A stretch of 62,354 nucleotides of DNA from Bimuria novae-zelandiae CBS 107.79 (taxonomy: Eukaryota; Ascomycota; Dothideomycetes; Pleosporales; Didymosphaeriaceae): contig ML976745.1 of the NCBI GenBank assembly GCA_010015655.1, positions 186,102 through 248,455 on the forward strand. The letters are read 5' to 3'. This document shows, in pieces, positions 1-11,355 of this stretch. Each line of letters starts with the position of its first letter. The first letter of the stretch is position 1. The notes beneath the pieces were generated by a model that saw only the letters and a program-made list of their open reading frames with translations, was not told the DNA's origin and ran no database searches. The position numbers were made by a program, and so were the translations under genes.

Positions 1-104
1 TCTTCTTCTTCTTCTTCTTCTTCTTCTTCTTCTTCTTCTTCTTCTTCTTCTTCTTCTTCTTCTTCTTCTTCTTCTTCTTCTTCTTCTTCTTCTTCGTCTT
101 CTTC
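1..104. repeat. (TCT)n trinucleotide microsatellite
   Basis: An almost uninterrupted run of TCT triplets opens the window and ends in a slightly degenerate TCG TCT TCT TCG. It probably continues to the left of the window. Nothing shows that it is translated. Confidence 0.97.
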
Positions 105-2360
105 GGGGTGGCATTCTTCGGTTTACGGGACGCCCTACTGCCACCCCTCTTCCCGCTCTCTTCTCGAGCTCAGCGAGCCGTTCCAAAACTTCGACACCAG
201 CCGCCTCGCGGGGGACGTGTCCGTCGGTCAGGGATGTGTTGTGGGCATCTTCGACAACCAACCCAGTGTTGATCCTCTCGATGGGCGCTGCCGCCACACC
301 CAATGCCAAAAGGCATACCGATATAACGCTCGCCGCCTTGATCCGCATCTTGCACTAAGAAAATCCCTTAGCAACTGTTGTACCCAGAATTGGTATTACA
401 GTAGCTGAGGGCACGTGTGCCGCTTCTGTCTTCCAGCTGTCGACTGAAAAGACTGACAAAAGTTTGACCAATGAATGGACAGAATGAATGTATCGATTGA
501 ATGAAAAGAATGAACGCCTTGTCAGGCAAGTAACGAATGTGTGAGAGAAAGGTAAGCGGTGATGTTTCGATGCCACGCGAGGGCAGGGAGGTATGTATAT
601 TGGGTGTCGGACATTATACCTCACTGTTTCTTCATCCTACAACGTATTCCACGTGCTTAATTGGTCCGATGGTCCAAAAGCATAGCCATCCTAAGGCGGA
701 CTGCACAACGGAGAATATTTCGTCTGAAAACAGCCGCAACGGTCTGTGAGGGCGGTGGCGCATTGATCACAACTCCAGTCTCTCGGTCTTTCAGAATTTC
801 CGCAATACCCCCTATGAAACCATCCATCAGAGACTGATTAGTGAGGAGGAACAGGGATGACCAACGTGACAGCGGCCCAAGGAATATGCGTTCACGTACG
901 TAGGCAGTGGTGTCAATCCTGAAGCGAAAGTCTGTATTGGCTTTGGACCCGGCATACAGCTCGAACCTGGCCCCTAGAGAGGGCCTCGCATCCAATGCAA
1001 TAATGCAGTGACATCCTCAGACATGACTTTCCTGCAAATAGAGCACGGTCAGTTTCGACCAGTGGCCTTGCGTAGTTGCGCTACTAAGATCCCAGCAGTT
1101 CGTCTTCGAAGGAGACACGCTTCATGGCGCTGCTGAATAGTGAAGGCTCGCATTTCCCTGGCTTAAATTACTAGACCGGGGTGGCGCGGGGGTTGATAGA
1201 AGATTCGTTCGCATTGCAGTTCCGACCGGTGTTCTCCAGGCCCTACGGCCGCCACGAGACGACCATGTATATACATTCTATAGCTATAGTTCAGCTAAAG
1301 TCAATTAATCAGATTGTTTCGCTATGGAACAAGTAACCAATTGTACCGTATATCTACAAAGATGGCGCACGTAAATATGCGCTATAACTCTATTCTCAAG
1401 AGTCAAGGAGGACTCCTTTCATCGTGATCATACCCAGGTAAACTGTCGTGCGGTGCCTAGGAAGGCGATGCATGGCGATCGAGTAGGCCAGGTCAGATTC
1501 CTAGCCTCAATCGAGTCGCATCCAAGTCCGAAGAGCAGTGTTGGTACCAGACTCAACCTTGGAAAAGGGGCAGTGCTATGAGACCGGTCACCACTTTCCC
1601 AGAATTCGACTTGGTTAGCGCATGGTGCGACAATGACACTGAAATAAAAAGCTGACATCCCCTTGTTCAGGTACGGATGTACTTCGCTTTTCGTGTGAGA
1701 CCTTATCGGTTGGGGGTCTTTGGTGGCTTCGGGTGGCGTCTATTAGTGTCTGTAGTGCCGGGAGAATATCGCCCACCATTAGTATTTGCTATTTCAACAG
1801 AGAGCTACCTTCAGGTATATTTATTATTAAAGATGAAGTATTTTAAAGAAGTTGACTTACCTTCCTCTATATGATTACTTAATCATGAACTGGAACATAC
1901 ATATGTACCGCGTCATGCTGGGGTAACCCCGCGATACCCCAGGGATCGGGCTATCGCCTTATTTCGCTAGCACGTTTCTGCGCTTGTGGGGACGATCCGA
2001 AGCCGCCTGGCTTACGGGCATCGCCCAACGCCCGTCTCATACGCGACCGACCTTATTTCGGGTTTCTACATGGCTTCGAAACCAGTCCGAGGACCACCTC
2101 GAACAGGAATACGGAAAAGCGACCTCTGAGGTCATCGGGCAGCACTCCCGGCTGGGCTGCTGCACCTGCTCCTGTCTCTGCATCTGCACCTGCACCTGCT
2201 CCAGGTGCAGGTGCATTTCTGGACACGTGATTCCCGCCTGACTTCACCTCGGGACCTGGGAAACAACATTGAACTAACTCACACTCCACATTGCAGGCTA
2301 TCACGGGGATATGGCATCTTCCTTTGCTCAACTTGAATCCAACACTGCACCACCAATACC
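105..2360. other. No convincing gene; one possible gene fragment
   Basis: I see no recognisable gene here. The only stretch with protein-like composition is on the minus strand at about 657-1010, an open frame of about 112 codons containing LDARPSLGARFELYAGSK. A possible splice acceptor (TATTTGCAG) lies just upstream of it. It has no match I can name and could be a remnant exon. The rest is short open frames consistent with noncoding DNA, plus a CCTGCACCTGCA-type palindromic run near 2160-2215. Confidence 0.4.
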
Positions 2361-4320
2361 ATGGCGTACCTTGAAGGGCTTCCAAATGAGCTCTTAGCTC
2401 GAATGATTTCCTTTGCGGACAGAAAGTCGCTTGCACAGCTGAGGTGTACAAATAAGCGATTGGAGCAGATTGCGGTCGTCAAATTGTTCGAGAGAGTTAC
2501 ACTATACGCGGATTGGAACAAGCCCACATCCACGTTCTCTGAACCTAGCCAGAGGACGCCTAGGAGCAGCGAGGATCATACTCACGATGGCGATTTCCAA
2601 GCGGATGAAGTTATCAACAGATGGCTGACGATGCAAACGATGAATTCATAGCTGGATCAGATCTTGAAGAGGAGAATTTGCCTGAACGCAAGGTACTAGG
2701 AGAACTTGAACACCGTCCACGTCTACGGGACGAGGATGCCAGACCTGATCGACCACCGGACGATGACGACGATTTTTTAGCAGCTGTCGACGAAGAAGAT
2801 CCTTTAGACTACTACAACGCATACGAGAATGGGCGACTGCGAGAGTGGGAAGCACGCCGGCCTATATGGGCTCGTGAGGGGTACCCCGGGCCTCGTGACT
2901 ACGACGCCACGGTCTTCAAAAATATCCTCGAAAACGAGACGTTGCAAAAGTATGTAAAGGAAGTACAGGTTTACACCTGCGAGACACACTGTGTAAGGTA
3001 CAATTTTCGAACTACTGTTGATATGTTAACTCACTCTCTCAGGACCACCACCCTAAGAGAGCGTTCGAACTGTACGGGGATGGCTGGCCGCCTCCCATGC
3101 ACAGTCCAGTCTATTACGAGTGCATTGGGCAATTGGGCGAGATTCCTAATCTGCATAGTGTGAATGTGCACTTCGATCGCCACGTTGGCGACGACGGCGA
3201 CGTATTCCAACAGGGCGAATTTCAAGAAGAATTTCACGAAGATTTGCTACCCAAGATCCTACATTCACTCAACAGCGCGACCAATGATATCGCCTTTCGA
3301 AATTATCACAGCATTCCACGTGAATACGAACTACCAGAACTGCTGGATAAAGTCGCCAAAGCAACGTCCTTGAGACTGAGTGTGGCGCACGAGGAAACAC
3401 ACCCCGGCGCAGGCTCAACATACCGTGTAGGTAACATCCATCCCTTCTGGGAAACCTTCCCAGCCAGGTTTCTCCAGCCGGCTAGCAGTACCTTGAAGAC
3501 TCTTGTGCTATACTCCGACCTCCCTCTTGGCTGGTTCCCCAAGCTCGACCTCCGCGATGTGCACCTCCCACATCTCGCCTCCCTGACGCTCACCACGTCT
3601 TCCACCAGGACTTTCAGGTAGACTGGATCATATCCCATAGTGCCACACTGCGGTCGCTCACCCTCGACCACTGCACCATTCTGTATGTAACATCCCTGCA
3701 CAAGAAGTATATGTTTCAGAAGAGACACTTTGCCAGTCATCCTATACTGACCTCGTGTCCACTATCCTAGATACTAGATCGGCAGTACAATCCGCAATTG
3801 GCTCGACGCCTCCGGCTACCCGCTCGCATATCCACCCGGCGAAGACTACCCCTGGCAACCCTCCTACGAACCAGCAGATGCCGAAGACGAAGACGACTAC
3901 GACTTCGGCCGCGACCTCACACTAAGCTCCACCCCCCTCCGCTGGCACACCATCTTCACCCGCCTCGCCACCTCCCTCCCGCACCTCCGCGGGTTCCGCT
4001 TCGGCAGCTCCTCACAATGGGACTTCGCCACGCCAACGCGGCATTTCCGCGCAGGCGCAACGACAAACATGCCGATCATGCCGTGGGAGGACGAGCACAA
4101 TATCGTGAGCGGGCTGTTTGAGGGGCGCTACGTGGTGTGGGACGATTGGGATGAGAAGTATTACTCGCGGTGGCATGCGAGGGAGGGGGAGAGGAGGCCG
4201 GGGCATCGGTTTGCGGGGTGGGAGGAGGGGTGGTTGGCGAGGCTGGAAGGGTATCCTGAGTGTGAGGGGGAGGATGGGGAGGCGTTGCGGGGGCTGTTGG
4301 GAGTTGTGAAGGGGCGGTGA
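2361..4320 (+). CDS. F-box domain protein (gene model with unresolved frame changes)
   Basis: The N-terminus beginning MAYLEGLPNELLARMISFAD is an F-box-like motif (Leu-Pro, then LRCTNKRLEQIA), which in other proteins binds Skp1 in SCF ubiquitin ligases. The rest resembles the large fungal F-box family with a degenerate leucine-rich C-terminus (LKTLVLYSDLPLGW, VDWIISHSATLRSLTLD). The ATG at 2361 has good context (ACCATGG). Clear intron signals are GTAAGG...CTCAG at about 2996-3042 and a GTAACA...TAG intron at about 3667-3772. The last exon ends EALRGLLGVVKGR at 4320. Two frame changes, near 2600-2650 and near 3590, are not explained by an obvious canonical intron, so the gene may be frameshifted or have introns I cannot place. 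No substrate can be inferred. Confidence 0.6.
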
Positions 4321-4625
4321 GGGAGTGGTGGGTGCTGGGGTGGTATGTAGTTTGCATGAGACGTACGCACGTGTGAAGCAGAAGGTCGGTTGTAAGGCCC
4401 AGAGTCAATGCCCAGTGTTATCCCAGGATGAGTAATAATATGGCTGACTTGTAGCTGTACGCGAGAGAGTTGACGCGTACGCTACTCGGAGCTGACGTAA
4501 TTCTCATAAATTGGAAGGAAGGTCTACCAAAGTCATTCTTAGGACACATGTTGTCTTACATGACGAGACTCGCTCCCTCGTTCACTGCGCTTTTTCCGCT
4601 TTCTCTGCAGCCCCCCACCGACGAG

Positions 4626-6269
4626 TCATGGAAACTCTTCAAACGGCAGCCCAATCAGCTGCGTGACATGTTCCAAGATGCCCAAAACCTTCTCGTCCTC
4701 AAAGCGCCTGCCTACCAATTGGAGACTGACAGGTAGACCGTGGAACTCCTCCGGGTCCCACAATTCCCTGTTGAAGCTGTCATGCGCACTGAGCGATCTG
4801 TCGTTGGCATCCAACTTGTCTATGTTGTTGTCCACTTTAGTGACCGGGAACGCGACGGCGGGATAATCGAGCAGGTTCCATTGGGATGTGTACCACCAAT
4901 ACTTGGACGTATTGTGTTTGGGCGCTACGCCTGGTCCGACGGGACACAGCACCGCGTCTACACCTAGCGAATTCCAATGTAGGGCGTACTCTTTGCGATA
5001 TGCCTCGCGTTCCTCTAGCCAGTAGGTTAGCTCTCCGACGTCGAGCTTCTTGACGCATGGGTTTTGGGTGATGATCCATTCCGAGAGCGGTCTCCATGGT
5101 TCGCCGGAGGAGTTGATGGCTTCACCGTCGGCCTCGCCTCCGTCGGTGAAATAGAGCGATGCGATGATCGCCCAGGCTTCATCATGGAGATATGGTTTGA
5201 AGTCTATAACTTCGATGCCGTTCCGCTGCGCACGATCTGCGAACATCTTTAGAGCGCGAGTGATGGGTGGGTGAGGTTTTACAATCTGGTCATCCCATAG
5301 TATGCCGATCCGTAGAGGTCGGTCCTTGGGAAGTTCGAAGTTTCTCCAAGGGAAGGGTATCAGAGCGGGTTCGGTCAGCCACGGTTCCGAATCTAATACT
5401 GTCTTCATGAAAAGTTTAAGCCCTGACAGTGATGTTGACATGGGCCCCAGAACAGACTCCACCGAGTCGGCACCTGCCATGATGTATCCCCAGCCATCGG
5501 TCGGCACACGAAATGCCGTTGGCTTGATCCCGTATACGCCGCAGTTGGCAGCCGGGTTGCGTATGGAGCCACCTACGTCGGAGCCAATGCCAAGGCATGA
5601 GCCATGAAGCGCGAGCAGGGCTCCTTCTCCGCCAGAGCTGCCTCCCGAGGACAAGCTACTATTGTACGGGTTGTTGGTAACGCCGTAGAGGACCGAGTCC
5701 GTTTCTAAATGCATCATGGTTTGCGGTATCGTCGTTCGGCAGTGGAAGACGGCACCAGCCTTTCGTAAAATGGTCAAAATGTGTGCATCTTCCTTTGCAA
5801 TGTTGTCCCAATGAGAGACATATCCGGTGGTACAGCGCAGACCCTCGAGCCCCACATGCTCTTTAATGCTGATTGGGAGACCGTGGAGAGGGCCTATTGG
5901 TGCTTTGTTCGTCTGGAAATAATCATCGAGTTCTCTGGCTCGTCCAAGGGCTTGGGTAGCTAGAAGCTCAGTGAGACAGTTGACAAGGCCCTGTGCAACA
6001 GCAGCTCTCTGTAAATATGCAGTCGTGACATCGACGGCAGATACGCGCCCAGTGCAAAGTAAGGTGAGGAGCTGTTCCGGTGGTAAGTTGGTGATTGATA
6101 TGACCTTTGGACTAAGCAGCTCGGTGGGAAGGGATAAGACGTTCTTAGGCAGCTTCGGCGGAACTTCTGGGGCTGGTGGAAAGAGTGCACTGATTGTCGA
6201 GTTGCGATATGCCTGCGCTTCGCTGGCAACCTCTTGCCATGGACGCTTCGGTTTCGATGTGGGAGGCAT
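4626..6269 (-). CDS. Amidase signature family protein (acetamidase-like)
   Basis: An intronless gene of 547 residues that hydrolyses a carboxamide to acid and ammonia, probably in the cytosol; no signal peptide is seen. The amidase-signature Ser-cisSer-Lys triad is complete. The Lys is in GLPISIKEHVG (about residue 136), the cis-Ser in SSGGSSGGEG (about 211), and the nucleophile Ser in GSDVGGSIRNPAA (about 235), with the 24-residue spacing seen in FAAH-type enzymes. The length matches fungal acetamidases of 540-550 residues. An upstream in-frame TTG would add four residues, but the first ATG (MPPTSKPK) at 6269 is the sensible start. It is transcribed divergently from the DEAD-box gene. The natural amide substrate cannot be read from the sequence; general amidases and indoleacetamide hydrolases look alike here. 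Confidence 0.9.
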   Translation of the reverse strand: MPPTSKPKRPWQEVASEAQAYRNSTISALFPPAPEVPPKLPKNVLSLPTELLSPKVISITNLPPEQLLTLLCTGRVSAVDVTTAYLQRAAVAQGLVNCLTELLATQALGRARELDDYFQTNKAPIGPLHGLPISIKEHVGLEGLRCTTGYVSHWDNIAKEDAHILTILRKAGAVFHCRTTIPQTMMHLETDSVLYGVTNNPYNSSLSSGGSSGGEGALLALHGSCLGIGSDVGGSIRNPAANCGVYGIKPTAFRVPTDGWGYIMAGADSVESVLGPMSTSLSGLKLFMKTVLDSEPWLTEPALIPFPWRNFELPKDRPLRIGILWDDQIVKPHPPITRALKMFADRAQRNGIEVIDFKPYLHDEAWAIIASLYFTDGGEADGEAINSSGEPWRPLSEWIITQNPCVKKLDVGELTYWLEEREAYRKEYALHWNSLGVDAVLCPVGPGVAPKHNTSKYWWYTSQWNLLDYPAVAFPVTKVDNNIDKLDANDRSLSAHDSFNRELWDPEEFHGLPVSLQLVGRRFEDEKVLGILEHVTQLIGLPFEEFP

Positions 6270-6775
6270 GGTCTTGGACAAAGGTGAGCAGTGTGAGAAA
6301 GGTAAGACTATGTCTCGATATGGGCAGACGGTTGGTATTTAGACGTCCCTGAATGACAGGCTCTCGGCAGCTTACACTCCACCAGGTCGAGAATGTGGAC
6401 ATTTGGGCCGCTGGCTAAGAAAAGGAGGGGCGCGAGACATGGTGGGTCTATATATGCAACTACGGGAGAGAGATGCGAGCCCTTGTGATTGGAGGGAGCG
6501 GTGAGGCTGCTGTGAAAGAGTCGTGATCGCAATCGCTTTCGTTTTCGCTTGCAGGCGGGTTGAGAGGAAATGCACGTGTGGGTCGGGTTAACCAAATTAG
6601 CCGCAGCCACAGTGGCTGCGGGCGCTATCGATAGGGGCTCGCGTCGCGTCGAAAGTTTCCAGAAGAAAAATCAAAAGGGTCGTGCAGCTTTCGTTCACTT
6701 GCTTGCCAAACAAAGGTCTCTGATTGTTGGACAGGGCATTCACTCTCTGGTCGCTCTATCTGTGTAGATAAACCA
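6270..6775. promoter_or_regulatory. Bidirectional intergenic promoter region
   Basis: About 500 bp separate the amidase start (minus) from the helicase start (plus). The region must hold both promoters and 5' untranslated sequence. A TATATA-like stretch is present near 6450. No further motif can be assigned with confidence. Confidence 0.45.
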
Positions 6776-8635
6776 ATGAAGTCATTGTTTCTTTCACGCC
6801 AGCTCTCTTCTCGGTCGCGCCTGCCTTCGCTTTGTCTGAACCGTTTTCTCCCACAGCAGTGGCAATCCAGCCCTTCACTCTTCACACACACCACGACACA
6901 CTCACCTTGCCAGATCTCCACACTCTCTCAAGTAATGGTACCCCCACCTACACGACGAGGCGGCGGTCGCGGCGGCCGCGGTGGAAAGCGCCCCGGCGCA
7001 GCACCCTATCCCGTGCGAAACATGAGCGACGGACGCCCTCCGCGTGCACCCAAGCAGCCAGAGCAAGAGCAGGGTCACACAGAACGAACTGTAGATACCC
7101 CGCCGACGACGGTTGCGCATGAGGGGCAAACACCCTTCTCTACAATGAAAGGCGTTTTGCACCCTGGGCTTCTCCAGGGTGTTGATGCCATGGGTTTCAA
7201 GTACATGTCTCCGGTGCAGGAGAAGGTGCTGAAAGAGCTGCCATCGCTATCTTCTGACTGCCTGGTGCAGGCTAAGACGGGAACAGGCAAGACGGCGGCA
7301 TTCCTGCTTCCGGCCATCCAGAATTTGCTGTCTCACAACATGCTGCGTCGTGGTCACGTCGGCATCCTCGTCATCTGTCCCACACGCGAACTCGCCCTCC
7401 AGATTGCCAAGGAGTGTGTAGACATCGCATCGCATCTACCCGAAAAGCTGGAATGTCACACGGCCTTCGGTGGTACCCAACGTGCGTCGAGCCTAAAGCG
7501 CTTCATCGAGGGCAACCCGGCCATCCTTGTCGCGACTCCGGGTCGACTAGACGACATGCTGGGCGAGGAAAAAGTCCGTCAGAAACTCCAGGGCCTCAAA
7601 ACGCTTGTTCTGGACGAAGCCGATCGTATGCTAGACGCCGGCTTTGCTCCAGCCATTCACAAGATCTTGAAGCGACTTCCCCCCAAGAGCGATGGCTGGC
7701 AAGGCATGTGCTTTTCCGCTACATTGCCCGACCGCGTCAACGATGTTGTCAAATGCGTCCTCTTCCCCGGCTATACCTCGCTCTCCACCATCGACCCCAA
7801 TGAAGCTCCAACCGTTGCCCGCGTCCCACAGTTCTACGTCACCCTCCCGTCGATCAAACAGACATTTGCCGCTCTCCTGGCGGTATTGGAAAAGGAATAC
7901 GAGTCCAACCCGGACGACTTCAAGGTGGTGGTCTTCGGAACCACTGCAAACGGTGTAGGCATGCTATATGACCTCTGCAAGCTTGCGTTGCCCCAGTTCA
8001 AAACGTTCGAATTGCACAGCCGCATGAACCAAAACGCTCGTACACGAACGACCAACGAGTTCAAGGAAGCCCCGCGCGGCATACTGATTGCCTCTGATGT
8101 GGTAAGTTTGGACTGCTCTGCGGTGCCTCCGTGAGTGCGAGACTAACAGTGATAGGTCGGCCGTGGCATGGACTTTCCTAATGTCAGCCTAGTGGTTCAA
8201 CTGGGTTTACCTATGAACACCGAGCAATACATTCACCGCGTCGGCCGCACGGCTCGAGCTGGTAGAGATGGGCGAGCTGTGACTATCCTCTTTTCCAACG
8301 AAGCCTTCTTCATTAAAACGAACCCTACCCTGCCCATCAAACCGTACCCGACGGACATCGTCTCCGAGCTGCCAAAGTACCAGTCTTTGGTAGATAAGTC
8401 GTTTCCCCAAGTCGAAGAGTTAGCCAAGACGAAAGCCTACCAAGCCTTCCTTGGGTACAATAAAACATATCTCAAGAAGCTGCAGCTGGGTCCCAAGGAG
8501 CTGGTACAGCTTGCCAATGAGTACGCCTACGCTATGGGATGCCCCGAGCCTCCAATGATAGACAAAAGAGTCGTCGGCAAGATGGGCTTGAAGGGCGTTC
8601 CTGGGCTGAGGATTGGCTCGAGGGATAGGGACTGA
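6776..8635 (+). CDS. MSS116: Mitochondrial DEAD-box ATP-dependent RNA helicase, Mss116-like
   Basis: Predicted 601-residue RNA helicase, probably an RNA chaperone for mitochondrial group I/II intron splicing and translation, as yeast Mss116 is. Two exons: 6776-8101 and 8156-8635. The 54-nt intron has GTAAGT, a GACTAAC branch site and ATAG. The first 50 residues are rich in Arg, Ser and Leu and lack acidic residues, as in a mitochondrial presequence. An RGG-rich stretch follows (residues 60-72). Motifs in order are Q motif GFKYMSPVQ (about 140-148), AKTGTGKT (166-173), [17 protein letters not shown] (280-283), SAT, and [10 protein letters not shown]. The C-terminal extension ([15 protein letters not shown]) matches the Mss116 group. 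An internal ATG at residue 54 would remove the presequence, so the longer start is preferred. The Mss116 assignment is by architecture and remembered similarity. Confidence 0.9.
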
Positions 8636-9960
8636 TGGCCCAGCAAGAGAAGTCTTGTTGGGGTGAGCAGCAAAGGGAAGTTCGCGATATCGGGAACACG
8701 GCGTGAGTTGGCCTGGACTTTCCCAGTCGATTGATCCGTGAAGGTGGCTCCGACTTGGATGCGGCATTGCCGCTGGATCAGTTGAGGGATGAACTGCGTC
8801 TGTACACCAACGTCACATCTCTGTCCTTCGCAGTAGGATCCGGCAATTCGATATTACATGGAAGCGCCCCAACCTACTGTCAGCGTCATGGGAGTTCACA
8901 CAGTCTCTCCGATGTGACACTAGACGATCTCCCAGCCGCCATGTATCATACCAAGCGTCATGTTCAAAGTGGTGTTTAGCTACAATTCATAGACCACCTG
9001 TTTCGGGAATTCATAGACTACTACAATGCAAGGGATGGCGGCGAACCGTTCAATAGAAGGTAGAACACATTAGATGCTCACCAAAGACTTGTTTCGCAAC
9101 GCTCCATGTTATTGACTTACTGGTTTAGGCTATTTGATTCACTGATGGCGATCTAGCGTTGGCATGTCATTAGCCCTATTGCTGATGTTTACAGAACACG
9201 CAACGGAAAGGCGACTGCAGGAGTACATTGCCAGACGGCTACACCGAACAGCCACGTTTCTGTTGTCTGTCGGTAATGCCGTCGCAAGTTTTTGTACGAC
9301 TATCCGCCAGTTCTGCCATACCGACGGTACCTCAATGTCAGACAGAATCACCTTTGTGCACCTCTATATTTCACCTAAGCTGGTAGTGACTCACATTTGT
9401 CCAGTGCAATGCCTGGCCATTGGGACACTTGTTGACCCGAGCACATCAACAACCTTGGACCTGGACCGATTGAAGCAAGACTCATCATTGCATGCGAGAG
9501 TCAAGGTGACGAAATTGCGCCAAAAAAAATTATGCTTTCCCCAAGATATCTTAACCTCAACAACAACAACATAACCACCAAAAGGCTCTCAGAGGAGTCG
9601 CTGCGTGTGTCACCACTATCGAAGTATCTTGGGCCAGGAGGCACCGCCGAATTTTCGCTCCAGCACACCAACGCGCAAGAAAAACCGCCATCGCGCAATC
9701 CATGCGACGCTATCATGGCCTTCATTAACCCAAAATACTGAACACCAATAGTCATGGTCTCGGGATATTGCGCCATGGTGTATAGATCTGCTTAACCGCT
9801 TGGTCTCTATTAGACATCGAATCTCCCAGGGCCTGCTCATCGTTTTAGCAGTGCTATATAATGCACGTACTCGGCACAGGTTTTCATTCACCATCGAGCA
9901 GTGTACATTCGCTTCATCAGCTCTTTCATCTACTCGCTATCTGATCCGTGTACTAACACG
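8636..9960. other. Intergenic, no gene seen
   Basis: This holds the 3' flank of the helicase gene and the promoter of the secreted-protein gene. Open frames at 8731-8979 and 9164-9574 lack protein-like composition or recognisable motifs. A short CAACAACAACAA run occurs at about 9558. Confidence 0.6.
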
Positions 9961-11355
9961 ATGATTGTCCCGACTCTTTTGGTTGCACTTGCAGCCATTC
10001 CGGCGATTTCGGCCCAGTCGACCTCCACGACTACTGTAGTAGTCACATCGACCACTGCTGCACCCTGCTGCACCCTGCTCGGTGATAAGCCTTTGAGCAT
10101 TTTTTAATTTTTACCTTCTCGCTGGGCATCACTTTCACCACTGTTTCGACCGTCAATTCGACGCTCGAACTCAACACGTACCACTCTCAGAGGACGGTCA
10201 CCGTAAACCGCAATGCCACTGCGGTCACGAATGTCGTCACAGTGACCCGACGGCTGTGGTCACCAGCGCAGTCGTACCGGCCACCGTGCCAATTGCGGCT
10301 TCCCCTGGATAGACTCCATGTATGTCTGCCCATTGCTTTTCAATTGCATGAGATGCTGATCAAGATATCAGTCCGTGACGCACCAGCTCTGCCCTCCGCG
10401 CCTTCGCGCTTCAAGCGCAGTGCTGTCCAAGAGCGCTCGTTGCCCTCGGAGCTCTTCAAGCGCGCGGATATCTGCGCCTACGTTTCAGACAACAACGGTG
10501 TCCCGGTCGCCATCGAGACAAAATACATCCAATTCGTCATCTGCCTCGTCCGCGTCTCTATCAACACGACTGTAAACTACTACATCCCATACCCCGAGAC
10601 TACGATTACCCAGCAGGAGACGGTGAGCGCGGTGGCCACGACGACCGTCACGTCGACGTCTACTACGATTACCGTGGCGGCTACGCCAACGGCGTGGGCT
10701 GCCTGCCAAACTAACAACATTGGTAATTCATACACGCGTGTGTTGTGTTTGCGTGCAGGGGTGTGATTAACGTGTGTAGTGAATTCTATTTACAACGCCA
10801 CGACGAACCGCACGCTCTACTTCGACCGCATCTTCTTCGAGCGCCCGAGTCGCAACAACACCGACATCAATGAGATCACGGTGCTAGCCGTCGACCCGAT
10901 GGACTGCTGTGTTAAGTGCCAGACAGCTGTACTTCTTCCCCCTTCCCTCCCCATATTGCCCTTACCCACTAACGTCCGACCAGGCCGAAGGCTGCTCAGA
11001 AGCTTTCTTTGCCCCGGCAGCTAAAAAATGCCGTCTGCGACTGCGCAACACCATCTCCCCCGTACCTGTGCTGGGCCTCCCAGGCATCGCACCATCTCCC
11101 TCCTTGACGCGCGGCGCCCTCGCAACTGGTACGGCCGCGCCCGCCGTGAACCCCATATGTCCCTTGGGCTCAGCGACCGAGCACGTCGGCACGATTGACG
11201 GACAGTACGGGTTCAATCCCGCGCTTGCGCGGAGCTTCATTAATGGGCCGTGTGGGAGCTTGAGCGTGGATTTCCAGCCTTTTGACAATAGGAGTGCTGT
11301 GGCGGCGCCGGTTGCGACGCCGGTGGGGAGGATGGTTAGGGCGTTGAGGTCTTAG
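9961..11355 (+). CDS. Predicted secreted Thr-rich protein with C-terminal Cys cluster
   Basis: Begins with a clean signal peptide, MIVPTLLVALAAIPAISA, probably cut before Gln. A Thr/Val-rich low-complexity stretch (TSTTTVVVTSTTAAP) follows. The middle holds KR sites and a second Thr-rich run. The C-terminal module has DPMDCCVKC...GCSEAFF...KKCRLRL, a cysteine spacing reminiscent of PAN/apple-like secreted fungal modules. Well-supported introns are GTAATTC...TGTGTAG at about 10722-10779 and 10929-10983, the latter in phase with the flanking frames. At least two more are needed between about 10075 and 10370 (for example GTATGT...ATCAG) and I could not fix them. It probably acts at the cell wall or outside the cell. 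I cannot name the family; the function is unknown. Confidence 0.6.
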
